Origin: Diphasiastrum complanatum
Taxonomy: Eukaryota; Streptophyta; Lycopodiopsida; Lycopodiales; Lycopodiaceae
Length of the DNA: 64,000 bases
Assembly (NCBI GenBank): GCA_029204225.1
Contig: CM055099.1
Coordinates: 65,053,488 to 65,117,487 of the forward strand
Direction of reading: 5' to 3'
Shown here: piece by piece, positions 11,300 to 22,585 of the stretch
How the letters are laid out: every line of letters starts with the position of its first letter
Position numbering within the stretch: position 1 is the stretch's first letter
Translations under genes and position numbers: made by a program
The notes under the pieces: model-generated
What the model was told of the DNA's origin: nothing
The model's database searches: none
The model's input: only the letters and a program-made list of their open reading frames with translations

Positions 11300-12721
11300 A
11301 TGGACTTGGATGATACATTGGAACCTATAGAAGAACTACCAGAACTTGAGCCAACCGACGCTACAGAACCACCGTTAGTGAATGTAGCACCTGCTACTAC
11401 AAAACGTGTTGCCAATAGAATGGCACGACATGTGACTGAACCAATCGTAGTACCCCCGGAGACAGGAGGACTACTGAAGCTTAGTGGATCCACTCCTGAG
11501 TTTCATGGAGCACCGTATGAAAGTGCCAAAGAGCATATTGATGCTTTTTGGACCACCTGCTTTACCAGTGCCATCACAAACCCACATCATGAAATGATGT
11601 TTTTCGCCACCACTTTATCTAGAATGGCTAGGCACTGGTATCATAGTCTGTAGAGAGGCTCAATTCACACCATTGAGGAGTTCCTAGACTGTTCATAATT
11701 GAGTATGCTCCCCACCGAACGGCTGATGGCCTACTGTTCACACTGACTTCCCTACAACAAGGAAGTTACGAAACCATCCGACAATATTGGCGTCGTTTGA
11801 GAGAGTTGTCACACCAAGTGGAACCCACTATGTTACTACCACCCCTATTACTACTGACCTTCTTTCTAAGAGGGCTCAAGAATGACATACAAATGATTGT
11901 ACGTCAGAGTAACCCCCAGACATTGGCTGAGGTAGTAGAGAAGGCAATTGTGGGTTGCCAACGCATCCCACCTATCGCAAGCAGTGAACAGCTTGAACCT
12001 AAGCCCAGAAGTGGAGAGGAGGCCCAATCACAGCTATAGGAGCACACCTCATAGTGGAACCCCATCCCATACAGGCTATTGAACCTCGACAAGGCAGGAA
12101 CGTGCAAACACAAGATGCACGAAGGGTCTAGGCACAGATGCTCGATCTATCCTTCTTTTTTCCATTTGAAGAAGCATCCACTTGGTCTTGCCCTTTATAC
12201 CACGAGGCTATGAGAGCACAAGCTCTAACGCAGAACTAGGCGATATGCGAGCCATGCTAAAGGGATACATGGACGTGGTGAGTGAGATTATGAAGACCTT
12301 AGCAGCAGATGTAAATTTTCTCAAACGACACCAAAATTTGTTGGATCAGAGACACCCCATAGAAGGACCGAATCCCTTAGTGTGTAGACACTATAGAGGG
12401 AATCATTTAAATTGAAACTGTCCCAACCAAGTGTGGGGATATCGCAAGAGGCCTGGACACTTGGAGGATAGATGTTGGGTACATAGAGACGCATTAAACA
12501 CTGGGAATAGGATGCCCGGGCCAGTGAACCATAGACTCCAGGAGGACAGAACGGCAGGGCCATCAAGGCCACCTCAATACATACAACGCGGACCCAGGAT
12601 TAGCCAGGTGGATATAGGGAAGGCATGCATAGAAGATGACCGGCCACCCGTGAACTTCATCGCCGTGGATATTCGAACCTACACCCATCTACGAGGATCC
12701 ACTGCCCAAAGAGCAAGGTGA
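11300..12721 (+). pseudogene. Tat gag, broken
   Basis: It is collinear with the first part of the intact minus-strand gag-protease frame, starting MDLDDTLEPIEELPELEP. The gag core (HIDAFWTTC, RMARHWYHSL) is cut by a TAG at 11651 where the minus copy has CAG. Frameshifts near 11690, 12040-12180 and 12416 follow, then pieces at 11797-12039, 12182-12415 and 12431-12721. The zinc knuckles are damaged: the first reads CRHYRGNHLN then stop, and the second reads WGYRKRPGHLEDRC, losing two Cys. It would form the capsid precursor in an active element but cannot here. Confidence 0.8.
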
Positions 12722-12731
12722 GGTTAGCGTC

Positions 12732-13580
12732 TTGGAAGGGCGTAGACATCCCAAATTCCTAGGACCGAGAAAAGGGAAAATCGGCCTAGAAACTAAGAGA
12801 ACCATGACCCGAACGCGCAGATTTAGGAATGATATAGACCTAAACTTGAAGAGAGGGAATATTGACCTAGGTCAAGCCCTAGAGAATCTAAAATTGGAAA
12901 TAGGGCTTTGGCAACTAGTACAGTTGTCACCTATTATTAAACGCATGGTCAAACGATTGATGATACCACCCACGACCAGAACATTGGAGCCACCTACAAT
13001 AGGGAAAGTAGATGTGGATTTGTTAGATCGCTATTGCCCTAAGGTAGATGTACTCATAGATTGGCTAGTCATTTCAGGGGCCATAGTTGATGTCGGGTCA
13101 GCAGTTAACATCATAAGTCTAGAACTTTCAGATTGCCTTGGTTTTACTCTAGAACCCGCTACCTTGATAGCCTTGAAGCTAGCCAACAACTCAGTGATCA
13201 AACCAGAGGGCGAGCGTAAGAATGTACCCATTACCGCGGCTAATAAGACCATTCAAGTGGACTTTTACATCATGAGGATGAACACTGGGAACCGGGGGTA
13301 CTCTATACTGCTAGGACGGCCATGGCTCAGGCTTAGCAACTGCACAGTCGACATCCCCGCAGGAGTATTGATTTTTGGAAGGGGTAGAGAACGTACCATA
13401 GTCGATGGCTATCCCGAGGTGCCTCAGTCAGAGAGAGCACCCATACCTTCATTTGAGTGGGAGGAGGTCACGAGTAGTGAGGATGATGATGAGTCCACTA
13501 CAAGTGAAGATGAACCAGGCCTGAGATCAATACTGGACATAGAGTGGAACACTCCAGAAGAGCGACCTCCCAAAGTTTGA
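12732..13580 (+). pseudogene. Tat protease region
   Basis: This frame (282 codons) matches the C-terminal third of the minus-strand gag-protease ORF. The retropepsin-like site reads AIVDVGSAVNIIS, so the usual D-T/S-G is D-V-G here and D-A-G in the other copy. The fold signature continues through KLANNS and YSILLGRPWLRLSNCTVDI. It ends with an acidic tail and a TGA at 13578. The RT continues in the same frame after that TGA. The altered active-site triplet makes activity doubtful. Confidence 0.8.
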
Positions 13581-14602
13581 GACGCCGATATTTGCCTGAT
13601 AAACCTAAGAACCCTAGAAGAGCCCAAGAACATCATAATAGGTGCTTCCCTAGGCATTGAAAAAAAAGAAGAATACGAACAGCTTTGTAAAAAGTACCAG
13701 CATATTTTTGCCTGGGACTACTCAGATTTGAAGGGGATTCCACCCGATCTAGTGACTCATACAACACCACTGAAGGAGGGAGCCAAACCTATACGACAAA
13801 AACAACGTCGGCTACCCTACCACCTAAAGGAAGGAGTATACACTGAACTCGATAGACTTTGAAATGCTGGACTGATATTTTCGGTAGAGAGCACCGAGTG
13901 GTGCTCCCCAATAGTACCTCGCACCAAGAAGAACTCTACACGCATTTGCGTATGTGTGGATTATAAGAGGCTGAACAAACAGACTAAGAAGGACTACTAC
14001 CCATTGCCGTTCATAGACCAAGTCCTAGAAGAAATGGCGGGAAGAGACTAGTACTCTTTCATGGACTGTTTCGCAGGCTATAATTAGATAGCCATAGCAG
14101 AAGAGGATAAATTGAAGACCACCTTCACAACCATGTTTGGGGTTTTCTCTTACCACGTCATGCCCTTTGGGTTGACTAATGCCCTTGGAACCTATAAGAG
14201 GTTTATGAACAAGCACTTCAAGGATATCTTAGACAAAAACCTCAAAATTTTTGTAGATAACCTCTGTGGGGCACCCACTGTCACAGAACATCTCACCATG
14301 CTAGAGAAGTGTTTTTAGAAGTGCGCAACAGCCTGTATAGCTTTGAATGCTAACGAGTGCCTATTCGGAGTTCCTTACGGGGTAATGTTAGGACATGTCA
14401 TTAGCAAGTACGGCATGGCAACTGATCCAGAAAGAATAGCTATGCTCCTAGCCATGATGGCACCAACTACGGTATCCCAACTTCAGGTCCATATGTAATA
14501 GTGAAACTGTATGAAAATAACACGGTTAAGCTGGCAGAGTTGAACGGTGAAATTTTTAAGTACCAGACCAACATAAACAAGATAAAAGCTTACCGTAGTT
14601 AA
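13581..14602 (+). pseudogene. Tat RT fragment fused to the integrase tail by deletion
   Basis: It continues the protease frame: YQHIFAWDYSDLKGIPPD, then WCSPIVPRTKKNSTRICVCV, then VMPFGLTNALGTYKRFMN. In-frame stops lie at 13860 (TGA), 14049 (TAG) and others. The first two occur at the same places in the minus copy. The polymerase YxDD box reads FVDN at 14250-14261. At 14486 the sequence jumps from SQLQ to the integrase C-terminus (GPYVIVKLYENNTVKLAEL), ending at a TAA at 14600. About 1.77 kb present in the minus copy (rest of RT, RNase H, most of integrase) is missing. Confidence 0.85.
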
Positions 14603-14840
14603 AGAGAAACCGAAGTCACCTGTAGAGTATGTAACACCTTTTCCTGTTCACCTTTTCAGCTATCGGAGTGAACGACCTAGAAGCATCATGAATACGGGGA
14701 ACACACAGAATCAAAAGTAGCCTTAGTGACCTTGTACGTATATGCTGAACGGAAGGGTGCAAAAAACCAAAACAAAAATTCATAAAATCAAGAAAAATAC
14801 AAAAAGATTATTGTTGTGATATGGAACTCACCCAATTGGG

Positions 14841-15491
14841 ATGTATACATTGAAGCTAGACGGAGCCTGCAGACATTCGAATAGAGAAGGTGCCATAGGA
14901 GCAGTATTGCAGAATCCCAATGGGACTAAACTAGCCAGTATAAGAGTCCTATTAGGGAAAGGATTCACGAACAACACTACCGAATACAAAGCCCTTCTAA
15001 TCGGTCTACAAATGACCATGCGAGTTGCGCAAACAATAGGCAACCTCCGAATTATGGGGAATTCACAACTCCTAATCCAAGGTATGACTGGCGTATACCG
15101 ACTCAAAAGCAGGACCTTACAGGCCTATGCAATTGCCATCAACGAATACACTAGAGAGTTTTTCCACATCGAATGGATGCATATTCCACGAGCACAGAAC
15201 CAACGTGCTGATAGTCTAGCTACGATAGCCTACGACCATGATCATTACTGGCAATATGAGCCAGGTAGGATAGTCATTTCGCCCATAACCATTGCTACGG
15301 AGCTATGGACAATCCTAAAAGCCCAAGCATGGTATGGAGTTCGGTGGATCAAAAGTCTGATAAACCAAGTAGGTCTAGAGAATCCCCAACTCCTAGTCCA
15401 ATTACATCAGTTAATGAGCCATGAACTATCTAGAACTTGTTTTAGGTCACACCATAGTAGCATAACCCATGGGTTAATGCACACGGCCTAA
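14841..15491 (+). CDS. second, archaeal-type RNase H after the integrase
   Basis: An open frame of 216 codons begins about 240 bp after the integrase end. It has an RNase H type I fold pattern: LDGACRHSN (first Asp, residues 6-14), TEYKALLIGL (Glu), IMGNSQLLIQG (the third acidic residue is Asn here but Asp in the minus copy) and RAQNQRADSLA (last Asp). The DG-start and the final N-x-x-AD-x-LA are typical of archaeal/plant cytoplasmic RNase H, not of the retroviral-type RNase H linked to RT. Tat-lineage elements are known to have captured such a domain. It would remove RNA from cDNA hybrids during reverse transcription. The D-to-N change suggests this copy is inactive. Confidence 0.75.
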   Translation: MYTLKLDGACRHSNREGAIGAVLQNPNGTKLASIRVLLGKGFTNNTTEYKALLIGLQMTMRVAQTIGNLRIMGNSQLLIQGMTGVYRLKSRTLQAYAIAINEYTREFFHIEWMHIPRAQNQRADSLATIAYDHDHYWQYEPGRIVISPITIATELWTILKAQAWYGVRWIKSLINQVGLENPQLLVQLHQLMSHELSRTCFRSHHSSITHGLMHTA

Positions 15492-15625
15492 GTACATAGT
15501 AAAAACCGTGCCCTAGCACAAACCTGATAGATACACACGGAGTGGGAGAGGGGTGTATAGCTTAAAGATTTTTTGTACATTCAACACATTGTATATTCAT
15601 GTATATCAATGCTAAAACACAGGTG

Positions 15626-16626
15626 ATGGAATTCACTGCTAAAAAGAGAATGGAAGACCCACAGAGCAGTAATCAGCCCGAGCAACGCCATAGAAAACTG
15701 ATGAGGTTCGTACTGAAGGAAGGATAGAGGACCGACATATAAATCCAACGTCTGAAAGAAGAATTGAAGAAACAAAAGAACCTACAAATTAGAGCCACTA
15801 ACGAGCTGGTTAGCACCAATAAGGAGCGAGATACCTGAAAGCAGAAGTACAATGACCTCAAGGAGGCTAGTGAAAGACGACAGATAAGCCATAGGGAGGG
15901 GTATAAAGGGTAGGAAAAGATCCTAGCCAACACCAAGGTGGAAGTAGCTGCAATCGAAACTACCGTAGCCATTCCAGCTAGGCAGTTACATGGTATCAGA
16001 GAAAAGAAGCTGCAAGAGGACCAATCAGGCCTTTGAGTTCCCGCAACCCTTTACCCACTTACCCTGTGCACCGCAAGGAAATTTTGTCAGACAATCTGTT
16101 CTACAAAACTTTTGATGCTTACAGCTTATATCTACCGCCCATGGAGTCTCCGCTAGATATCCAGGTTTTTGAGCTACGACCATCCACAAGTTCCGCCCTC
16201 ATATTCACATGGCCACTCATCCCAGGTAGTTTTGAAAACTACAAAGATTCCTGCGAGAGCTTATGTAGGTTCTCAGTTGTTGCCGCGCACCAGAAAGATG
16301 ATATCATTAGATTGGCCGGCCATTATGCCTACTGCCTGCAGAATTGGCTACTACAACCTTGGGGTTCTAAGACTAAACCCACCAGGATTTACCTTACCAA
16401 ATGGTGATACAACCCCAATGAGTCCATGGAGTCAGGAGCAGACCTAGCATTGTACCTGCGGATGCGTGACAGAACTTCCAGGGAACGCAAAATCCTAAAT
16501 GAGATGTTTTATTTTAAGTTCCTGGAAGGTGCCGACCTAGCCCTTGTGGATGTGGCAGAAGTGGACCTCAATTACAGCGGGGAGTTGAAAAACCAACGGA
16601 CAGAAATGTGCACGAATGCACTGTAA
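15626..16626 (+). pseudogene. unknown ORF downstream of RNase H, with a coiled-coil segment
   Basis: A frame opening MEFTAKKRMEDPQSS at 15626 encodes a charged, Lys/Glu/Gln-rich segment (QRLKEELKKQKNLQIRATNE) likely to form a coiled coil. It is interrupted by four stops. A frameshift near 16030 leads to the block at 16033-16407: FDAYSLYLPPMES, then FTWPLIPGSFENYKDS, then LAGHYAYCLQNWLLQPWG. A TGA at 16405 replaces a Trp codon present in the minus copy, and the block ends at 16626. The minus copy (22586-23275) keeps the second block fully open. I recognise no family. Position suggests an accessory or envelope-position ORF, but I see no signal peptide or membrane span. Confidence 0.55.
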
Positions 16627-18245
16627 CCACCCACCTCACTATTATGCATCATACACTAGACACGGTATGGTAAGCATTTGTTGCAAGTCTCAATTTTCTA
16701 TGCATACATCTTTATTGCATCTCTATAAAAACTTTGAGCTGCGTTTGGACATTTGCTAACTTCTATGGGCATAAATGACTGTGTAGACGCATAGTTGAGG
16801 GGGGGTTGAGAAAGGAAAAAGTGGGAACAAAAACAATGCAGTGAGGTGGGGAGTGACTCCATCGCCCAATGGGTAAGGCACAGAAGAAAAATATATAGAA
16901 AAAGAAAAAGAAAAAGAAAAACAGAAAAAGAGAGAGAAAGAAAGACTGAGAGAAAAGTAAGAGAAAAAAAAAAAAGACTTCAACCGTCTCTATCAGATCT
17001 CGAACCAATTTGTGAGGACGAGTGACGCCTCGCACATCCGTAAGAGGTGAGGACGATTTTCCTAATTGATTCCATAGACTAGTGAAAAACCAGTACTTCC
17101 TAGCATCTTGTGTAATGGATCTTAGGACAGTAAGTTGTTCTAGATGGACTATTGTCAGAATATAGGGCTTGAGAGGAGAGTCAGTACAGAGAGGAGACTA
17201 GATGGTTATTCCCTATTGAATCATTCTTAGAGAGTATAAGTTGAATGTCTAAACAAAAAAAAGAATTGATAATCACCAGTCTGGACCGGTTTTAGAGTTG
17301 GGGCACTAAAGCCTCATTGCGTATGCATTCACACACACATCAATGACACGGTGTTAGACACAATACTGATGACTTGCATCCATATCATCCCATCTCCAAT
17401 CCTGAGATTTGCATTTGCATATCCCTCCATGCATGGGTCCGAAAGTGGGCATCACCTTACATCTGATAGAATTGGGAGCATTTGCCATTTAGGTCACAGG
17501 TGGGTTTTTGCAGGTATGAAAACACCAAACTGTTCAAAGATGCTGTGGTTAAATCCAATCCGGTTGCAGATGGATCCTAAGGGCTAAATCGACGGCCTTT
17601 AGGTGTTGAAGACATCCTACCAACTCATTGTGGTTAGCATCACCTAGCAAGGGTGCTGAGCCCACTAAACTTGATCCACCACCAGGAACTGGTCTGCGAA
17701 ACCATAGACTCTGGGTCCGTCATATGGAGACCATACTACCCCGTGGTAGTCGCCAATGTAAGCATATATTTCCGCACGGAAAATCGGACTAATATTGAAG
17801 TTTAAGTTTGCAATAATTGAAAAAATCGGCATGTAAAACTCGGTTATTAGAGAAAGATTGGCACAAATTTGCCTTAGAATTGGGTCCCAGCCCGTCCTAA
17901 AGTGGCTAGACACAGTTTAAAAGTAAGAGACTGACTTTCCAAAAAACCGTCAAAAATATTTTGTGGTCAAGTTTTGTAAGACCGAGCCAAAAGTGCAGGT
18001 CCACCTAGAATTGGGTCCCAGTCCGTCCTAAATGAGGCTAGAGCAAATTTTGCGGCCTTAGAAATGGCCGGTAAATATTTTACATCTTTTCAAAAAAAAT
18101 GGCCAGTTGTATAAAAATAGCCGATATGACCGTGCTAAAATCTCACCATGTACTGAGTCCATTTTTACTAATAAATGATCACTTAGTGTATTTTTCAAGG
18201 AAACCGTGTTGTCGTGGGAGTCCTAGTCATGATTGCCGAAAAAGA
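16627..18245 (+). other. 3' non-coding region of the Tat element
   Basis: No gene. It is collinear, inverted, with 21087-22585, so it belongs to the element. It contains a purine-rich tract at 16887-16978. Similarity to the minus copy ends at about 18245, just after GCCGAAAAAG. The inner part (17660-18240) also matches 33494-33906 on the opposite strand. Confidence 0.6.
16887..16978 (+). repeat. purine-rich low-complexity tract
   Basis: About 90 bp of nearly pure A/G with AAAAAG and AGAG units. The inverted copy has the matching pyrimidine tract at about 22228-22335. The hydrophobic minus-strand ORFs predicted here are artefacts of this composition. Confidence 0.8.
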
Positions 18246-18772
18246 GTGTGATTTGCTTGGAGGTAGTGTCTTGAATTGTAGTTGTGTGGTGTGGTTGTTG
18301 TTAGTGGTTTGAGAGTAATGTTAGTGGTTAGGCGTGAATGCTTGATTGCTTAGTGTGATGCCTTGATTGTGGTTGTTTCAATCTCACATTGTGTGGAGGT
18401 GGTGTTTGATTTCATTATTGAGGATTGTTTATAGTTGGTTACCATGTTTCTCTCATTGATAAGATGTAGAGTGTTTGAATGCTTGAAGAGATCTAGAGGA
18501 TGCTTACTCCTTGTTTTGAATTGTTGGTTGATTGATGCTCATGGTTGGTTGGAATGAGGCATTGGTGGTCTGTGACTTCAATCGTAGTGGTTCAAATGCG
18601 TTTGTGTTTGTATTTGATGTGCAACCAACCTGGTTGTTTAGCGAGGCTTATGTTTGATGATTAATAGTCCGAGCTTATTGTCATCTGGTTTGATCAATTG
18701 AAGGTAGGATTTTGTGTCAATGTGGTGGGCAATGTTCAGATGAGTGCATGCTTGCAGGTTGTTATATCTCGG
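18246..18772 (+). other. GT-rich segment with no gene
   Basis: It lies between the shared Tat tail and the second LTR-like repeat. It is rich in TTGTGGTTG-like words, has no ORF or domain, and has no match in the inverted copy. Confidence 0.5.
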
Positions 18773-21023
18773 TGATTGATGTCAAGTGTTTGAATTTGTT
18801 GGTACCTGGTTGTATGTGAATGTGTGTGATGGTGCCCTTGGTTCACTTCAAATTCTGAGGGTTACTTGAAGAGCACCGGACCTGTTTTCTACCTGTCAAA
18901 ATTGCGACCTTCCATCACTATCTACAACGGAAAAATCCGATTCTTAGACCTACTGCAATCTTCCGATTGCTGTCCACAGAGAAAAATCAGGGATTTAAAA
19001 CCTCTGATCACTGCCCACAAACTGCCTACACTTGCTCGAGACCTGTATTGCCTGCCTGGGGCCCTGCACTACCTAGTTGCGGCCTATCCATCTTTGCTAC
19101 ACCCTGTTACAGGCTGCTACGGCCTCCAAGCCCTACCTACTGGCTGCTTGCAGCTCATCGCTGCCCTGCTGGCCCTGTGTTCTGCCTGCTAGCTCATCGC
19201 TGCCCTACTGGCCCTGTGTTATGCCTGCTAGCTTATCGCTGCTTGCGGCCCTGCTCTGTCTGTCTGTGGCCGTTTCTGCCTGCCTCGATCTGCCCATCTG
19301 TCCTCGCTGCCTCACCTATTGTCTGCTAGTCCCGTTTTCCACCTATGTGGCCCTGTCTACCTCTGTGTGCGGCTTCCTAAGGCTTGTACCTATTGTCTGC
19401 GGCCAATAGGTTGCTGCCACATGGCCTCCAACTGTCAAACCAGGCTCCTACCTAACTGTGACCTACAAAGCCTGCCTGCCTACTGATTTTTCTGGAGCCC
19501 TGTGGATCCTTCCAATGACTAGTGGTAAAGTTTTTGTTCTCTGATCTCGCTACCTATTCAAGTATCAGCAGAAAATGACAAGTGCAAACGACTCTCTGAA
19601 GAACAAAGGCAAAGCTACCTCAGACCAAAAGCGACATTTATGACTAGTACTTCAACGATTTCCGGTCACCTATATTCACACTGAGGTATGGTTTTACTTC
19701 ATCTCGGTTGGGTTTTATAGTCTCTATTTTTTGTACTTGCTTGCTTTCCATGGGAATATGTGTGCTTGAAGTCCGTACTTGACTTCATTTATTGAAGAAG
19801 TGGTAGGATACTTAGAAATCATTGCGTAGCTATAGCATGCTAATACTATGTGGGGACTTAATCATTTCAATAATTCCGCATTTGCCATGTCCCTATCGAG
19901 ACCTAATTAATTGTGGTTTTTTTCTGAAAGAGTAGATAGTGAAGTATCATACCTGTGTACTAGGTATTAGTTTTTTGTAGCCTTCGTCATTCCAAATTAG
20001 GCAATGACAGCTGCGTCTTCCATATGTACTTGTATTATGAGCACCGGACTGTCTTTTTGGGTCAGGTTTAGAAAAGTGACTTTATATAGTATTAAAGTAG
20101 TAAAACGGTTTTCTGATGTTAGATGAGTGAAATTATTGTATGTCGTGACTAGAATACTAGGAACCCAAGCATTTCTTATATTTATTATTTTTTTCGTCAG
20201 TATCCAAAAGTTCTATTACATACTCTGGTAGAGGAGGCAAGTGTTTTCCGATAGTATGCATTAATATCATGAAAACTAGGGTTTTTCCCACGGTTAGAGC
20301 AAGTAAACGGTTGTGTATTGCGGTTTGGTAGCATATGAAAACGTTTTCTTCATAGTCACTACATTTGGTCGTTGGTCAGTCTATAAACTAGTTGACATAC
20401 GACATTATTGATAATTTGTGGGAATTGTCAAGTTCTGAAGTGTTTCTTCCGTTTTGTCAATTATGAAGCGCATCAGCTGGACTCGACCTCTGTGAAACAC
20501 CAGAGCGGGCCGTCCACCATCCGCGGTTGAAATACACCGCCTTGGTTAAGTGTCACACTAGTCACACTCGCTGTCGGTACTATCTAGCGAAATACCTAGA
20601 CTCGACGGTCGGCAAAAATACCGCCTTTTAGCAAACAAGGCGGTGCGTATAACTTGCACCCCACGAGCACATCATAGACAATAAATCGGTTTCCAGCCCA
20701 TGTAAGATCTTTACCAACTGTAAGCCGAATTCACTGGGGAAAGAGACATTAGCGATCAGAAGTTTTTGCGGAACCATAATTCTAGGAAGCTAGTGAATCA
20801 TTGCACCAAAAGTACTAGCACCCCCTCCTTGCAACTGTATCTCTGAGAGCCTAGAAAACTCTCATCGGTTGGAGAGCACGGGGTAATAGAGGAAGCCCCC
20901 GGGATTGGATGTGGCAGGACCTTCGTTACTCACGTAGGGCATAGCCACCATCAGTAGTGGTGCCCCTTGACTTTTTTAGGACGTTTTGGCTGGACCAATC
21001 CCCTGCCAAAAATGGCCCTAACA
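18773..21023 (+). repeat. 3' LTR-like direct repeat of the Tat element
   Basis: It matches 8237-10362 from TGATTGATGTCAAG to the terminal CCCTAACA. It has three 39-bp tandem units (starts 19152, 19191, 19230) and an extra 180 bp near its start. Sequence right after it (TTGACACTGAATCC) also occurs uninterrupted at 33494, so 21023/21024 is a real element boundary. Confidence 0.75.
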
Positions 21024-22585
21024 TTGACACTGAATCCATATTTCCCGGTCCCGTTTTTACCCGAAAGTTTTTTCTTCTGTGGTTGACTTTTTTGGCATTC
21101 ATGACTAGGGCTCCCACGACAACACGGTTTTCCTGAAAAATACACTAAGTGATCATATATTAGTAAAAATGGACTCAGTACATGGTGGGATTTTAGCACG
21201 GTCATACCGGCTTTTTTTACAACTGGCCATTTTTTTGAAAAGCCGTAAAATATTTACCGGCCATTTCTAAGGCCGCAAAATTTCCTCTAGCCTCATTTAG
21301 GACGGGCTGGGACCCAGACCTAAGGCAAATTTGTGCCAATTTTTCTCTAATAACCGAGTTTACATGCCAGTTTTTTCAATTATTGCAAACTTAAACTTCA
21401 ATATTAGTCCGATTTTCCGTGTGAAAATATCGGCTAACATTGGCGACTACCACTGGGTAGTATGGTCCCCATACAGCGGACCCAGAGTCTCTGGTTTTGC
21501 AGACCAGCTCCTATTGGTGGATCAAGTTTAGTGGGCTCAGCACCCTTGCTAGGTGATGCTAACCATAGTGAGTTGGTAGGATGTCTTCAACAGCTTCCTA
21601 CCCAAAGGCCATTGATTTAGCCCTTAGGATCCATCTGCAACCGGATTGGATTTAACCACAGCATCTTTGAACAAATTGGTGTCTTTATACCTGCAAAAAC
21701 CCACCTGTGACCTAAAGGGCAAATGCTCCCAGTTACATCAGATGTAAGGCAATGCCCACTTTCGAACCCATGTATAGAGGGATATGCAAATCCAAATCTT
21801 AGGATTGGAGATAGGATGATTTGGATGCAAGTCATTAGTATTGTGTCTAACACCGTGTCATTGATGTGTGTGTGAATGCATACGCAATGAGGCTTGATGC
21901 CCCAAATCTGAAACCGGGCTAGACTGGTGATTACCAATTTTTTCTTTTTTGTTTAGACATTCAACTTATACTCTCTAAGAACTGATTCAACAGGGAATAA
22001 CCATCTAGTCTCCTCTCTGTACTGACTCTTCTCTCAAGCCCTATATTCTGACAGTAGTCCATGTAGGACAACTTACTGTCCTAAGATCCAATACACAAGA
22101 TGGTAGGAAGTACTGGTTTTCCGCTAGTCTATGGAATCAATTAAGAAAATTGTCCTCACCTCTTATGGATGTGCGAGGCGTCACTCATCCTCACAAATTG
22201 GTTCGAGATTTGATACATATAGTTGAAGTCTTTTTCTTTTGTCTCTTTTTTCTTTTACTTTTCTCTCAGTCTTTATTTCTCTCTCTTTTTCTGTTTTTCT
22301 TTTTCTTTTTTTGTATATATTTTTCTTCTGTGCCTTACCCATTGGGCGATGGAGCTACTCCCCACCCCATTGCACTGTTTTTGTTCTCACTTTTTCCTCT
22401 CTCAACCCCCCCCTCAACTATGCGTCTATACAACCATTTATGCCCATCGAAATTAGCAAACGTCCAAATGCAGCTCAAAGTTTTTATAGAGATGCAATAA
22501 AAATGTATGCATAGAAAATTGAGACTTGCAACAGATGCTCACCATACCGTGTCTAGTGTATGATGCATAATAGTGAGGTGGGTGG
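21024..22585 (-). other. 3' non-coding tail of the minus Tat copy
   Basis: No gene. From about 21087 it is the inverse of 16627-18245 and includes the pyrimidine tract at 22228-22335. The first 63 bp (21024-21086) are not in the plus copy but match 33494-33568. Confidence 0.6.

Larger units (their letters stand above)
8237..21023 (+). mobile_element. Tat/Ogre-like Ty3/gypsy element, plus-strand copy (defective)
   Basis: Two long direct repeats (8237-10362 and 18773-21023) end identically in CCCTAACA and bracket this copy. A tRNA primer site follows the first repeat at 10364. Order inside is leader ORF, gag, protease, truncated RT, integrase tail, archaeal-type RNase H, coiled-coil segment plus unknown ORF, long non-coding tail. 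Dual RNase H and an ORF before gag are known from the Tat/Ogre lineage. Compared with the minus copy, about 1.77 kb of RT, RNase H and integrase is missing at 14486. I found no clean target-site duplication (TTGCT on the left, TTGAC on the right) and no polypurine tract before 18773, so the outer ends may have been rearranged. Confidence 0.75.

Noticed and set aside
18866-19409. Three overlapping Cys/Leu/Pro-rich ORFs
   Set aside because: All three frames are open because of the CTGCC/GGCC-rich minisatellite in the LTR. They are not conserved in the sister LTR at 8274-8575.
8237-21023. TTGCT/TTGAC as target-site duplication of the Tat element
   Set aside because: Only three of five bases agree, which is expected by chance too often.
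22150-22514. Phe/Ser-rich ORFs suggesting a membrane protein
   Set aside because: They are translations of a pyrimidine-rich low-complexity tract. The same artefact appears at 16756-17035 on the other strand.
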